64,000 nt of DNA from JAXMBN01 sp046349875 (GCA_046349875.1 JAXMBN010000023.1:1-64000); one strand, 5' to 3'; counted from the stretch's first letter, positions 46,327 through 56,001 are shown. Made by a program: numbers and translations. Notes: generated from the sequence alone by a model not told the origin.

Positions 46327-47688
46327 ATGGCTGCTCGCTGGAGTTTGATGTTCGTTTGCTTGTTGGCAATGATGACGCGAACTTCGGCGAGTGAATCGCA
46401 GGAACGTCTCAACGTATTGGTACTGTACGCGGACGACTGGCGTCACGATTCATTGGGTTGTGCTGGAAACGCCGTACTGAAGACGCCGAATCTCGATGCC
46501 CTTGCACAGAATGGAGTTCGGTTCACGCATAATTACGTGACAACATCGATTTGTGGTGTTAGCCGCGCGACGCTCTTTACAGGTCAATGGATGTCGCGGC
46601 ACGGCAATCGCGCTTTTGAAGCATTCAAGACTCCATGGAGCGAGACCTATCCCGGATTGCTTCGATCACAGGGGTACTATGTCGGGCATGTTGGCAAGTG
46701 GCACAACGGAAAGTTTCCTGCAGAGAACTTCGATTTCGGTCGCTCGTATTCAGGTACCCATTGGATCAAAGCGGCAGACGGATCGCGGGAGCATGTCACT
46801 AAGAAGAATGAAGCCGATGCATTAGAGTTCTTGGCGAAGCGTCCGAATGATCGTCCCTTTTGTTTGACGGTTGCATTTTTTGCGACGCATGCGGAAGACT
46901 CCAATCCCAAACAGTACTTGCCGCAGCCCGAGAGCATGACGTTGTATCAAGATGCTGCGATCCCGGTGCCACGTACAGCTACGGAAGAACACTTCAAGCG
47001 GTTGCCTCCTTTCATCGCCAATGACAAGAATGAAGGACGCAACCGTTGGCGTTGGCGGTTTGATACCGAAGAACGTTACCAAGAATACATGAAGAACTAC
47101 TATCGCCTTGCGACGGAGGTCGATACGGCGTGCGGTCGCATTCTTGAAGATCTAAAACATCGTGGACTTTACGATAAAACACTGGTGATATTCACCACGG
47201 ATAATGGATACTTCCATGCCGAACATGGTTTGGCAGACAAATGGTATCCCTATCAAGAGAGCATTCGCGTCCCGCTCATCATCCATGATCCAAGGATGAA
47301 AAGTGATCGAATCGGAACCACTTCGGATGCGATGACACTCAATGCCGATCTCGCACCCACCATCCTCAATGCGGCCAACATCGAACCTCCCAAATCCATG
47401 CAGGGAAAAAGCATGGCAGCTTTGTATCTAGAGAACAATGTACCATGGCGCAATGAATATTTTTATGAACATGCCACCATTCGCAATGTCGAGTTTATAC
47501 CGTCTTCAGAAGCCTTGGTGCGAAAGGATTGGAAGTATATCTATTGGCCTGACTTCAAAGTGGAGCAGCTCTTTCATCTCGCATCCGATCCGATGGAGGA
47601 AAATGATCGTATCGAGGATCCATCTCTGGTGAGCCAGCTCAAAGAAATGCGTGCTCGTTTCGCGGAGCTCAAACAGGCTGCTCAGTAG
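46327..47688 (+). CDS. Secreted sulfatase with variant CGVSR active site
   Basis: 453 residues with a signal peptide (about 1-22) and GGAG 9 nt before the ATG. Metal ligands are Asp36 and Asp37 in LYADDWRHDS and Asp/Asn in FTTDNGYFHAEHGLADKW. The residue normally converted to formylglycine is Cys76 in SICGVSRATLFTGQ: the core is Cys-Gly-Val-Ser-Arg rather than Cys-x-Pro/Ala-x-Arg. The C-terminal metal-site domain is short. It is a type I family S1 arylsulfatase-like enzyme, presumably acting on a sulfated polysaccharide. No maturation enzyme is in the window. Confidence 0.9.
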   Translation: MAARWSLMFVCLLAMMTRTSASESQERLNVLVLYADDWRHDSLGCAGNAVLKTPNLDALAQNGVRFTHNYVTTSICGVSRATLFTGQWMSRHGNRAFEAFKTPWSETYPGLLRSQGYYVGHVGKWHNGKFPAENFDFGRSYSGTHWIKAADGSREHVTKKNEADALEFLAKRPNDRPFCLTVAFFATHAEDSNPKQYLPQPESMTLYQDAAIPVPRTATEEHFKRLPPFIANDKNEGRNRWRWRFDTEERYQEYMKNYYRLATEVDTACGRILEDLKHRGLYDKTLVIFTTDNGYFHAEHGLADKWYPYQESIRVPLIIHDPRMKSDRIGTTSDAMTLNADLAPTILNAANIEPPKSMQGKSMAALYLENNVPWRNEYFYEHATIRNVEFIPSSEALVRKDWKYIYWPDFKVEQLFHLASDPMEENDRIEDPSLVSQLKEMRARFAELKQAAQ

Positions 47689-47718
47689 CAAATAGGTCGA
47701 GCTCAGGCACAGAGGCGA

Positions 47719-50331
47719 TTAACTTCCGCGAAGATTGAGGAAGTTGATGATGACGAGCGCATCGACAGGCTGGATAGCACCGTCTCCTGTCGGATCGATG
47801 AAAGGTCTTGGAGCTTCGATTCCTGGAATGAGTTCTCTGGCACCAAGAAGATTCAAACTATTGATAATCAATAGAGCATCTAAGGGCGATATGGCTCCAT
47901 CATCGTTCACGTCAAATCGCTGGCTTGGGTTTTGCCAAAGAGGCAGATCATCGTCGATGATGGCAATGTCGACAGCCGCGGGTATGAGGCCATTGGCCGA
48001 GAGAGAAAGTTGCGCCGTATGATTTCCCTCGACCAAAAAATCGTTTTTAGCTTGAACCTCGAAGGAAGCAGAGCGTGACCCTGCGGGGATGGTAATCGTG
48101 GCTGGAACGATCAATTGATTGCTTGGCGTCGATTGGATCGCAAATTGAATCCCTCCCGCTGGTGCAACACCGGGAATGGTCACTTGCGCTTGAGCACTAC
48201 GGTTGGCAGAAGACTCGCTGAGTTGCGTTCGGTCCAACGTCACGTTGATCAGTTCATGGTCCGTAACCACGATCCCAACGGAAGCGGCCACATAACCGCT
48301 GGCCGATGCGGAAAGCTGAACCGATTGCGACCCATCGATTAGCGTATCGTCGATCGCTGCAACATCGATCGTGGTGGAAGCAGCTCCTGATGGAATCGTC
48401 ACCGAGCTAGGAAGAGTTACTTCCGACGTATCACTGCTCGCTAATTGAATGGTTAACGGAGCTGCAATGTCCGTATTGGAGCGAGTAACGGTGAGCCGTG
48501 TGGCACGTGCCCCGGCGTTTTCCGCGATACTTGCGGTCCCCAAAACCATTTGAAACGTTTCAAAATCGGCCACTTGAATGCTTACAGGGGTTGCCGAAGT
48601 ACTTCCACTGGACGCACTCAACGATACCACGATCGTACCGTCAAGCAACGCGTCATCGATGGCTTCGATGCCGACGATAGCTTCGGTTCCTCCCGCAAGA
48701 ATGGTCACCGATGGTGGCAAGCGAACTTCTGAAGTGTCGCTGGAGACAAGTGTCACTATCATTGGAAGCGTGGTATCAAATCCAGTCCGTTGTACACGAA
48801 GCGTGGCGGCGTTTGTCCCCGCATTCTCAGCAATCACGGACTTGTCGAGCACCAAGGTAAGCGATGGTGGGGCGGTCACTTCGACAATAAACGATTGCGA
48901 CGCAGTTCCTCCGTCATCATCTGTGACGGTAAAGCGAACCGTGTACGTGCCAATCGCAGCATAGGTATGTGTGCCGTCGAAGGAACCACGGGTGAGGTTG
49001 CCAGGCGAGCCCATTTGGTCGATCGTGGCGTTCCCTGTCGAATTGGCTGTTCCATCACCCCAAGCAATGCTAAAGGTAAACCGTTCCGTACGCGCAGGTG
49101 TCGCATTCGGTAAATCAAATCCAGGATCGGTAAACCGACCTAGATCGATCACAGACAATGGTGTGCCCAAGGAGATGCGAACATTGGAACGTGTTTCTAA
49201 GGTGGGAGCCGCGTTGGTCACCGTCTCGGATAAAGCGTGCGATACCAAGCCAATTTGGCTTCCTCGAAGATCGATTCGAACGGGAAACGTTCCATTGTCG
49301 CCATAGACATGATTGCCAGTCACGCGAACCGATGGCGCGATGATCTGCCAACCGACGTCACCAAGGCCTGCCAGGTCCAGGCCCGTCAATAGTTTGCGGC
49401 TACCTGTCGCGATGGAGGGATCCATCAATGTCTCTTGGCCGCCGTCGGTCAATCCGTTCTGCCAATGCGATAGTTCGGATGTGAGTGGCACGGCACCACC
49501 TGCATCATAAGCAGCCATCGATTTGGGACCAATAAATGTACTTCCCTGAACGAAGCGACTCCAACTTGGTGCGGTTCCAAATCCTAATGAATGGGTCAAC
49601 TCATGAATCGCGACAGAATAAAAATCGCTTTCGCCTGCATCCAGACCCGTGGTATCGGTTCCAAAATGCCATGTGGCCAAATCATCAAATGCGATGTAAC
49701 CTCCCCACGGGCCGAAGTCAGTCGGCGTGGCAGCCAATGCGCCGGCTTGCCCACGGCTCTTCACAAGATTGACCCAATCCTGCGAGCCACTGGAGCTGAT
49801 TCCACCCGCGCCTCCTTCTCCCAATTGATTGCCCGGTAGGTCGCGGCTACCGGCAAAAATCAGGATCTCGTTGGCTGCGATGGTGAGATTCGTAAACTCT
49901 GTTGTGGCTGCAGTTACGGGATTGCGAATGCGTGCTTTCCAAGTATTGGTACCCGAAGGTTGGATAGCGCTCAAAGAATCAGAGAACTTCGAGACCAAAC
50001 TGTCGGCAGCGGCCTGCAAGAGTTGGCGTCGTTCTGGAATGTTGAAGAAACCGCGAGTGTCGAGCGAGTAGTCGATGCGAGCTCTCAAAGATCCGACCGG
50101 TGTTTGGTTGGAAACGGTCAGGGCTGATTGCGTTCCATCGCCCCACTGCGCGTTGGCCGAAACGGTTCCTAAAAGTCCCGTGGTATCCAGTGTTTGGTCG
50201 ATAGCAAACGTGGAACCCTCTACCGAAAAAGCGTAGCGTTCTTCGAGTCGTTCCAAGGCAATACAACGGAGCCCTCGCGACGGTCGATGTGTATCGACTT
50301 GCTTGCGGCTATTCCGTTGGGTACGTGGCAT
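47719..50331 (-). CDS. Secreted metalloprotease with PKD, Calx-beta-like repeats and dockerin-like C-terminus
   Basis: 870 residues. The N-terminal motif LERLEERYAFS is the LEPR-XLL-type anchor. Residues 239-252 give the zinc motif of a metzincin (AIHELTHSLGFG: His243, Glu244, His247) and TLMDPSIATG downstream could be the Met-turn. A PKD-like domain (about 390-490) and three Calx-beta-like repeats (each starting near SIAENAGARATRL) follow. The C-terminal about 70 residues hold two dockerin-like calcium motifs (FDVNDDGAISPLDALLIINS and IDPTGDGAIQPVDALVIINF). Secreted proteolysis with anchoring to a cohesin-like partner is an inference. Confidence 0.85.
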   Translation of the reverse strand: MPRTQRNSRKQVDTHRPSRGLRCIALERLEERYAFSVEGSTFAIDQTLDTTGLLGTVSANAQWGDGTQSALTVSNQTPVGSLRARIDYSLDTRGFFNIPERRQLLQAAADSLVSKFSDSLSAIQPSGTNTWKARIRNPVTAATTEFTNLTIAANEILIFAGSRDLPGNQLGEGGAGGISSSGSQDWVNLVKSRGQAGALAATPTDFGPWGGYIAFDDLATWHFGTDTTGLDAGESDFYSVAIHELTHSLGFGTAPSWSRFVQGSTFIGPKSMAAYDAGGAVPLTSELSHWQNGLTDGGQETLMDPSIATGSRKLLTGLDLAGLGDVGWQIIAPSVRVTGNHVYGDNGTFPVRIDLRGSQIGLVSHALSETVTNAAPTLETRSNVRISLGTPLSVIDLGRFTDPGFDLPNATPARTERFTFSIAWGDGTANSTGNATIDQMGSPGNLTRGSFDGTHTYAAIGTYTVRFTVTDDDGGTASQSFIVEVTAPPSLTLVLDKSVIAENAGTNAATLRVQRTGFDTTLPMIVTLVSSDTSEVRLPPSVTILAGGTEAIVGIEAIDDALLDGTIVVSLSASSGSTSATPVSIQVADFETFQMVLGTASIAENAGARATRLTVTRSNTDIAAPLTIQLASSDTSEVTLPSSVTIPSGAASTTIDVAAIDDTLIDGSQSVQLSASASGYVAASVGIVVTDHELINVTLDRTQLSESSANRSAQAQVTIPGVAPAGGIQFAIQSTPSNQLIVPATITIPAGSRSASFEVQAKNDFLVEGNHTAQLSLSANGLIPAAVDIAIIDDDLPLWQNPSQRFDVNDDGAISPLDALLIINSLNLLGARELIPGIEAPRPFIDPTGDGAIQPVDALVIINFLNLRGS

Positions 50332-50339
50332 GATGAACT

Positions 50340-51171
50340 CTATACGTCATTGCGCCGCCGCACCGAAGAGCGTGCGCTTCCGGATGCAGCATTCAATTCG
50401 CGAAGGGTTGGATTCCAGTGAGGAGATGGGATGGACTCTCGCGTTTCAACATCATCGATGTTCCCAAGGTATTCGCGCCGGACTTCGGGATGTTGTTTTA
50501 CGACATCTGGAGCTCCTTCGCAAAGTACTTTTCCTTTGTTGATTACATAACAGCGATCGACAAAGGATAGGATCTCGCGAGCTGCGTGGTCGGTAATCAA
50601 AATGGAGATTCCGGTTTCGCGGAGTTGGGTAATGGTTTCTTGGATTCCTTGCACGGTGACGGGATCGATCCCTGCAAAGGGTTCATCGAGCATAATGATG
50701 CGAGGGTTCGATACAAGGCACCTGGCAATTTCTAAACGCCGTCGCTCACCCCCCGATAATTTGGCAGCGCGCGAGCGACGAATATGTTTGATATTGAATT
50801 GTTCGAGAAGTTCCTCGCAGCGTCGGCTGCGGTCCTTGCGACCCACACCCAGCAACTCGAGCATGCTCGTAATGTTTTGTTCTACCGTCAATCTCCGAAA
50901 GACGCTCGATTCCTGGGCCAAATAACCCATGCCACCATCGCGAGCGCGGCGAAACATGGGCCAATCGGTGACGTCGGTTCCGCTGAGTAGGATTCTGCCG
51001 CGATCGGGAATGACGAGTCCGCAGGTCATACGAAAACTCGTGGACTTGCCGGCGCCCATTCGGTCCAAGCAGTCCCACGATCTCAGCTTCGCCAACGCGA
51101 AAACTCACGCCATCAACCACCTTGCGGCGTCCGTAAGTCTTTTCGAGATCGACGACATGAAGCACATCCAT
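50340..51171 (-). CDS. lptB: LptB-like LPS-export ABC ATPase, frameshifted as read
   Basis: ABC ATPase of about 276 residues, probably LptB, which powers LPS export to the outer membrane. The N-terminus (VVDLEKTYGRRKVVDGVSF) is in one frame, and the rest (GAGKSTSFRM, LSGGERRRLEIARCL, IIMLDEPFAGIDP) in another. One surplus base in the CCC at 51055-51057 breaks the Walker A; removing it restores GPNGAGKST. The ATG at 51171 has AGGAG 10 nt upstream. The gene starts 30 nt after the lepB stop. LPS export is normally essential, so a sequencing or assembly error is the likeliest explanation; real inactivation cannot be excluded. Confidence 0.8.
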
Positions 51172-51200
51172 GTGCAACTCCTGCAGTTGAGGCTTTCCAA

Positions 51201-53198
51201 TTACCGTATCAAACCCATGCGGCGAACGTTGGGTGTAAAGGGAATTGGACGATTCCAGTAATGGGGCCAAAACACCGAGATCGCGCGTCCGATCATCAAG
51301 GGCTCAGGAACATACTTGATATCCCACCCCCGCGCATCGTAGCTTTGCGGTGAGTTGTCTCCCATGGGGAAATACTGATCCTTGTTCAATTGATATTCCG
51401 TCGTTCGCCTCGCTGCAAAAAGAGAATCCTCTTTCCACAAGGACGGATTCGAAAACAGCGTGTCACGCGCTAATGCCAATTTGTCCGGATTCGAATGCAG
51501 TCCTGCAAAGTGCTTCTGAAGATACTCTTGCCGATCTTTGTCGGTCGTATATTGTTCGAACGCATCCGAACTCGATGAAATGACATTCCGCTTTTCTTCA
51601 TAGTCGCGATATCTGCCATAGGCGCTCGAGATATAGTAGAGATCTCGCCACACCTTTGCTCGCTGGACCGCTACTTTGCCATTGCTGATTCCAAGTCCAG
51701 CAGGGGCAGCATCCAAAGGATCGGTTGGAGTCCATCGCGGATAACGCTCATAAACCTTCACCACGCGATCCATGGCGATTGATCCCGATGGCTGAATTAC
51801 TTGTGGCTTGCCACCTACCCAGAGCGTTAACTGTTCATCGAAGTTGGCTAGTTTGAGGCGATATTTGCCGGGCCCACGAAGATTGGTAGAGCATGTCGCT
51901 TCTGCAACAAATCCACCTTTCCCATCCTCGATGGCATCGCACGCCTTACCGTTCTGAAGAAGTTGAATCTTGGCTTTTCCAGTGGCCACATCGATGTCGA
52001 CCCGATGATGAATGCCATACTCCACGAGATCGAGTACGAGCGTGCCTTGTTTCGATTGGACCTCCACTTCGTATTCGCAGGCTAGATCGCCAACCCAGTG
52101 CACTCCATCATTGGCAAAGTTTGTGTTTTCTGCTGTAGCTCCATTGAATACCGAAGGATCGCCACTCGCATACCCTTTGGTAAACTTCTTCGTTCGACGA
52201 TACGTTCGATTGGGAAGTTCTTCATGAACGTAGACACTTCCCGCCATTCTCGAGATCGCAGCATTGTAGTGGGTGAAGTCCGAGATAAGCCGGCCCTCGT
52301 GCGACGAGATGGAAGCTGGAAATTTACCGCTTTGCTTGACGATACTCCAGTTTTGCGGATCGATGACTTGGTGATAGTAGCGAATCCATTGCGGTTCACT
52401 GCTGTTGGATGCATCACAGCTTGCCGACCAAGTCTGAGGAGAATAGTCGACCTTCCATGTCGACGCGCCTTCGCTGGCCCATGGTTGAAAAGGGCTCGGT
52501 AAACCTGCTTCGATTAGCTTCTTCGCAAGATAGTTGGAATCATAGACCGGTTGACTGACCGCATTGATGATGTTCGGTGGCTTCCGCGCTATCTCGAGTG
52601 GTTTCGAGCCGTCGAGCGGTTGCGTGTAGACATCACCATGACGAATGACGAGCTTTTCATTGGGCTGTCCCACCAAGCGTTTGATGTAATTCTGATGAGC
52701 TTCCAATGGATACTTGAAAACGATCACTTCCCAACGCTTGGGTTCGCGAAACAGATAGGCAAACTTGCTCACCAAGATGCGGTCACCAGAAAACGTGACG
52801 TGATTGCCATTCCCTTTGAGGTCTAATGGGGTCTGATAACGACAGAGTGGGCAGGTCGTTCCCACGATGACGGTGTCGCTAAGCTGACCCGTTCGGCTGT
52901 TGAATTCTTGGCTAGCCCCGCATTGGTATGCAAATCCACATTCAGGACAAGTCACATCTTTGTGGGCTCCCATTAATGTTGGAGCCATCGATCCAGTTGG
53001 GATCACAAACGCTTCGGCTACAAACGCCCGAAACAAAAAGGCCAGGATGAGCGCTACCCCAAAACTCTCTACCGTCTCCCGAAAAACGGGAGCCTTGTTG
53101 GGTTTCACGTTTCCATCTTGTTGCGTTGTCATGACGTCTTGGTACTCAAAGCCTCGGGCTCGTTGGTTCCATTGCGCAAGGAACGGCTTCACTTCCAT
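51201..53198 (-). CDS. lepB: Signal peptidase I with very large insertion and a zinc-ribbon-like element
   Basis: 665 residues from the ATG at 53198 (TTG at 53216 and ATG at 53132 are alternatives; none has a good Shine-Dalgarno). A transmembrane helix is followed by PTGSMAPTL with the catalytic Ser (about 70), then CPECGFAYQCG and CPLCRYQ, which look like a zinc ribbon. GDRILVSKF and the catalytic Lys in YIKRLVGQPNE (about 173) follow. The closing box MGDNSPQSYDARGW lies some 440 residues later, because about 400 residues of unrecognised beta-rich sequence are inserted. Ordinary LepB is about 200-325 residues. It probably cleaves Sec and Tat signal peptides at the cytoplasmic membrane. Confidence 0.9.
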   Translation of the reverse strand: MEVKPFLAQWNQRARGFEYQDVMTTQQDGNVKPNKAPVFRETVESFGVALILAFLFRAFVAEAFVIPTGSMAPTLMGAHKDVTCPECGFAYQCGASQEFNSRTGQLSDTVIVGTTCPLCRYQTPLDLKGNGNHVTFSGDRILVSKFAYLFREPKRWEVIVFKYPLEAHQNYIKRLVGQPNEKLVIRHGDVYTQPLDGSKPLEIARKPPNIINAVSQPVYDSNYLAKKLIEAGLPSPFQPWASEGASTWKVDYSPQTWSASCDASNSSEPQWIRYYHQVIDPQNWSIVKQSGKFPASISSHEGRLISDFTHYNAAISRMAGSVYVHEELPNRTYRRTKKFTKGYASGDPSVFNGATAENTNFANDGVHWVGDLACEYEVEVQSKQGTLVLDLVEYGIHHRVDIDVATGKAKIQLLQNGKACDAIEDGKGGFVAEATCSTNLRGPGKYRLKLANFDEQLTLWVGGKPQVIQPSGSIAMDRVVKVYERYPRWTPTDPLDAAPAGLGISNGKVAVQRAKVWRDLYYISSAYGRYRDYEEKRNVISSSSDAFEQYTTDKDRQEYLQKHFAGLHSNPDKLALARDTLFSNPSLWKEDSLFAARRTTEYQLNKDQYFPMGDNSPQSYDARGWDIKYVPEPLMIGRAISVFWPHYWNRPIPFTPNVRRMGLIR

Positions 53199-53227
53199 TC
53201 GAAGAAAGCGATCCAATCTTGCAGAAA

Positions 53228-53262
53228 GGGCTCGCTATCCCAACCAACGGAACAGCGAGCCC
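53228..53262 (-). terminator. Hairpin after pyrG
   Basis: GGGCTCGCT at 53228-53236 pairs perfectly with AGCGAGCCC at 53254-53262. On the minus strand it is followed by TTTCT, a weak T run, so termination is plausible. Confidence 0.5.
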
Positions 53263-53338
53263 GACATTATAGGAGGAACTCGGTGCTACCGCAGCGCGAG
53301 TCATTTGCCTCAAATGGGTGGTTTAGTGCTAGCGTTGG

Positions 53339-54988
53339 CTAGCCATTGGTGATGGCACCTTCTGGAGACACCGCTCGCTGCTTGCGACGCTGGCGGCGTT
53401 GGATCGCTGCGGCGACGAAGGAAGCAAAAAGCGGATGAGCCTTGGTGGGCTTGCTCTTGAATTCCGGGTGGAATTGAACGGCCAAAAACCACGGATGACT
53501 TGGCAACTCTATGATTTCGACCAACTGGTGATCGGGACTAGTCCCCGAGAAACAGAAGCCATGAGCTTCGTATTGCTGGCGATACTGATTGTTAAATTCG
53601 TAGCGATGGCGATGACGTTCTGCAACCGACTCGGAACTGTAGGCGTTCGCCGCAAGCGACCCAGACAATAGGTTGGCGGGGTGCGAACCCAATCGCATGG
53701 TACCGCCGAGATTGGTGACCTCGCGTTGTTCATCGAGCAAGCAGATCACGGGATGAGGTGTGTCCTTGTCGAACTCGGTGGAATGCGCATTGTTGAGACC
53801 AACAACGTTGCGACCATATTCGATGACAGCGCATTGCATGCCCAAGCAAATTCCAAAGAACGGGATCTCCCGCTCACGGGCATAACGAATGGCTTGAACC
53901 TTCCCTTCGATACCGCGTTCACCGAAACCACCTGGGATCAAGATCCCATCGTATCCGGCCAATAATTTTTCAGGACCTTCTTCTTCGATATCGCCACTCA
54001 GGATGCGGCCGATGCGGATCTGCGATTTGTTGTGGATGCCTGCGTGATCGAGTGACTCGTAGATCGACTTATACGCATCTTTGTGCTCGGCATATTTTCC
54101 GACGACTGCGATGCTAATTTCATGCTCGGGATTGCGCAAGCTATGCATCAACTTTTGCCAAGCATCCAATTGCAATGGTTGCGTTGGAAGGTTGAGTCGC
54201 TTCACGATGATTTCATCAAGCTTGCTATCGCGCAAACTGAGAGGCACTTCGTAGATCGAAAAGTCTTTGTCGCGTTCTTCGATCACAGCTTCCAAGGGTA
54301 CGTTGCAGAAGAGAGCGATTTTCTCGCGTTCTTCTTGCGAGATATGTTGCTCGCAACGGCAAATCAAAATGTCTGGTTGAATCCCGATCTGACGCAAGAG
54401 ACCGACCGAGTGTTGGGTTGGCTTGGTTTTGAGTTCGGCAGCTGCCTTAAGATAAGGCACCAACGTCAAATGGATAAAGAGGCAGTTCTCCTTGCCGACT
54501 TCTTGTGGGAACTGGCGAATGGCTTCCAGGAAGGGAAGACTTTCAATATCGCCTACCGTGCCACCGATTTCCGTAATCACCACATCGGTGCCACCATCCG
54601 ACATCTTGCTGATGACGCTCTTGATCTCATTGGTGATGTGGGGAATGACCTGAACCGTCTTGCCAAGGAACTGACCATTGCGTTCCTTTTCGATGACGGA
54701 AAGATAGATTTGACCAGTCGTATAATTGGAATCACGAGTGAGCGGACCGCTTGTGAATCGTTCGTAGTGGCCCAAGTCGAGATCGGTTTCGCTACCATCA
54801 TCGAGCACATATACTTCGCCGTGCTGGTAGGGGCTCATCGTCCCAGGGTCGACGTTGATGTAGGGATCGAGTTTCTGCATGCGGACACGAAGTCCACGTC
54901 CTTCGAGAAGCATGCCGATCGAGGCACTCGTAAGCCCTTTCCCAATGGAACTTACGACGCCACCCGTTACGAATATGTGCTTGGTCAT
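53339..54988 (-). CDS. pyrG: CTP synthase
   Basis: 549 residues. It aminates UTP to CTP using glutamine. The synthetase domain starts TKHIFVTGGVVSSIGKG and has KLDPYINVDPGTMSPYQHGE. The glutamine amidotransferase domain has the nucleophile in GICLGMQCAVIEY and the HPE motif in QFHPEFKSKP. Length is normal. The ATG at 54988 was chosen because upstream residues are not family-like. It lies 82 nt after kdsB, which consumes CTP. Confidence 0.97.
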   Translation of the reverse strand: MTKHIFVTGGVVSSIGKGLTSASIGMLLEGRGLRVRMQKLDPYINVDPGTMSPYQHGEVYVLDDGSETDLDLGHYERFTSGPLTRDSNYTTGQIYLSVIEKERNGQFLGKTVQVIPHITNEIKSVISKMSDGGTDVVITEIGGTVGDIESLPFLEAIRQFPQEVGKENCLFIHLTLVPYLKAAAELKTKPTQHSVGLLRQIGIQPDILICRCEQHISQEEREKIALFCNVPLEAVIEERDKDFSIYEVPLSLRDSKLDEIIVKRLNLPTQPLQLDAWQKLMHSLRNPEHEISIAVVGKYAEHKDAYKSIYESLDHAGIHNKSQIRIGRILSGDIEEEGPEKLLAGYDGILIPGGFGERGIEGKVQAIRYAREREIPFFGICLGMQCAVIEYGRNVVGLNNAHSTEFDKDTPHPVICLLDEQREVTNLGGTMRLGSHPANLLSGSLAANAYSSESVAERHRHRYEFNNQYRQQYEAHGFCFSGTSPDHQLVEIIELPSHPWFLAVQFHPEFKSKPTKAHPLFASFVAAAIQRRQRRKQRAVSPEGAITNG

Positions 54989-55070
54989 TCCTGCGGTCTT
55001 CCTGCAAATCGCGAAGTGCCCGGCCAAGAAGGGGGGGCTGAGATCCATCCGCGATGTCGCCGCCATCTTA

Positions 55071-55832
55071 TCAGCCAACCTGACGACTGACAAACGCTCG
55101 ATAGTCGGCTTCGGTATCGATGCCGCGAGTTTTCGATTCCACTTGACCCACCAAAATGGTTTTGCCAGCTTGTAGAAAACGGAGTTGCTCGAGCTTTTCC
55201 AGTTGTTCTAGTGGGCTTTCGGGGAGCGATCGCAGGTTCAGTAGAAATTGACGTCGGTAGGCGTAGATTCCTAAGTGCTGAAGGTAACTTTGTCGCAGGC
55301 TCCGTTCGGAGTTTGGGTTTTGCCAATCGATCTGCCCCGCGCGATCCATGGGGATGACACTACGCGAAAAATAGAGTGCTCGTTGATGAAAATCGCAAAC
55401 CACTTTCACGCAAGCTGGGTCTTGTAGGTCTTGGAGACTTCGAATGGGGGTGGCAAGGGTAGCAACATCCGCTTCCGGATGATCTTCAAGCAACTTGCCG
55501 ACTAAGTCGATCGCCGCACCTTCCATCTCCGGCTCATCCCCTTGCACATTGATAAAGATATCGATGTCATGGCGAGCACGCGCAATCTCCGCCACTCGGT
55601 CGGTACCGCTTGCAGCTAGGGGATCGGTCATCATGGCCTGACCTCCAAACGATTGGACCTCATGAAGCAGACGCTCATGATCGACGGCGACGACGATTCC
55701 GCTCGGCGAGACGGCTTTCGAAGCTGCTTCATAAGTGTGTTGAAGTACCGACTTACCTGTCTCTTTGAGGAGAAGCTTTTCAGGCAGTCGCGTCGAAGCC
55801 AATCGGGCCGGAATAACGATCAGGCTGGCCAT
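55071..55832 (-). CDS. kdsB: 3-deoxy-manno-octulosonate cytidylyltransferase
   Basis: 253 residues. It activates KDO with CTP to CMP-KDO for lipid A-core synthesis. Family marks are VIPARLASTRLPEKLL at the N-terminus, SGTDRVAE, FINVQGDEPEM and HLGIYAYRRQFL, followed by a standard C-terminus. It shows that this organism makes KDO-containing LPS. It heads a minus-strand group with pyrG, lepB and lptB. Confidence 0.96.
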   Translation of the reverse strand: MASLIVIPARLASTRLPEKLLLKETGKSVLQHTYEAASKAVSPSGIVVAVDHERLLHEVQSFGGQAMMTDPLAASGTDRVAEIARARHDIDIFINVQGDEPEMEGAAIDLVGKLLEDHPEADVATLATPIRSLQDLQDPACVKVVCDFHQRALYFSRSVIPMDRAGQIDWQNPNSERSLRQSYLQHLGIYAYRRQFLLNLRSLPESPLEQLEKLEQLRFLQAGKTILVGQVESKTRGIDTEADYRAFVSRQVG

Positions 55833-55966
55833 CTTGATAGAGTCCTTTCCTCAATGTCAATCATTTCATTTGGAAACGAAACAAACAACATTCACGATGG
55901 AATGGTTCTTGTCTTATCATGAATCCGAATGGATCAAAGGATGTAAGCGTGCCCCGTACAAACGTC

Positions 55967-56001
55967 AACGCCATCTTCTGACAACTCAGGAAGATGGCGT
56001 T
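55967..56001. terminator. Hairpin between the Gfo/Idh gene and kdsB
   Basis: AACGCCATCTTC at 55967-55978 pairs with GAAGATGGCGTT at 55990-56001 (12 bp, 11-nt loop). It lies 60 nt past the Gfo/Idh stop at 56061. The T run is weak. Confidence 0.5.

Noticed and set aside
51040..51075. Programmed frameshift in lptB
   Set aside because: No slippery heptamer or downstream structure is obvious; an error or simple mutation is likelier.
53132..53216. Firm choice of lepB start
   Set aside because: No candidate start has a convincing Shine-Dalgarno; I used the ATG at 53198 but cannot exclude the others.
54083..55090. 335-codon open frame on the plus strand
   Set aside because: It is antisense to pyrG, which has full family motifs; the reverse frame has no start context or recognisable domain.
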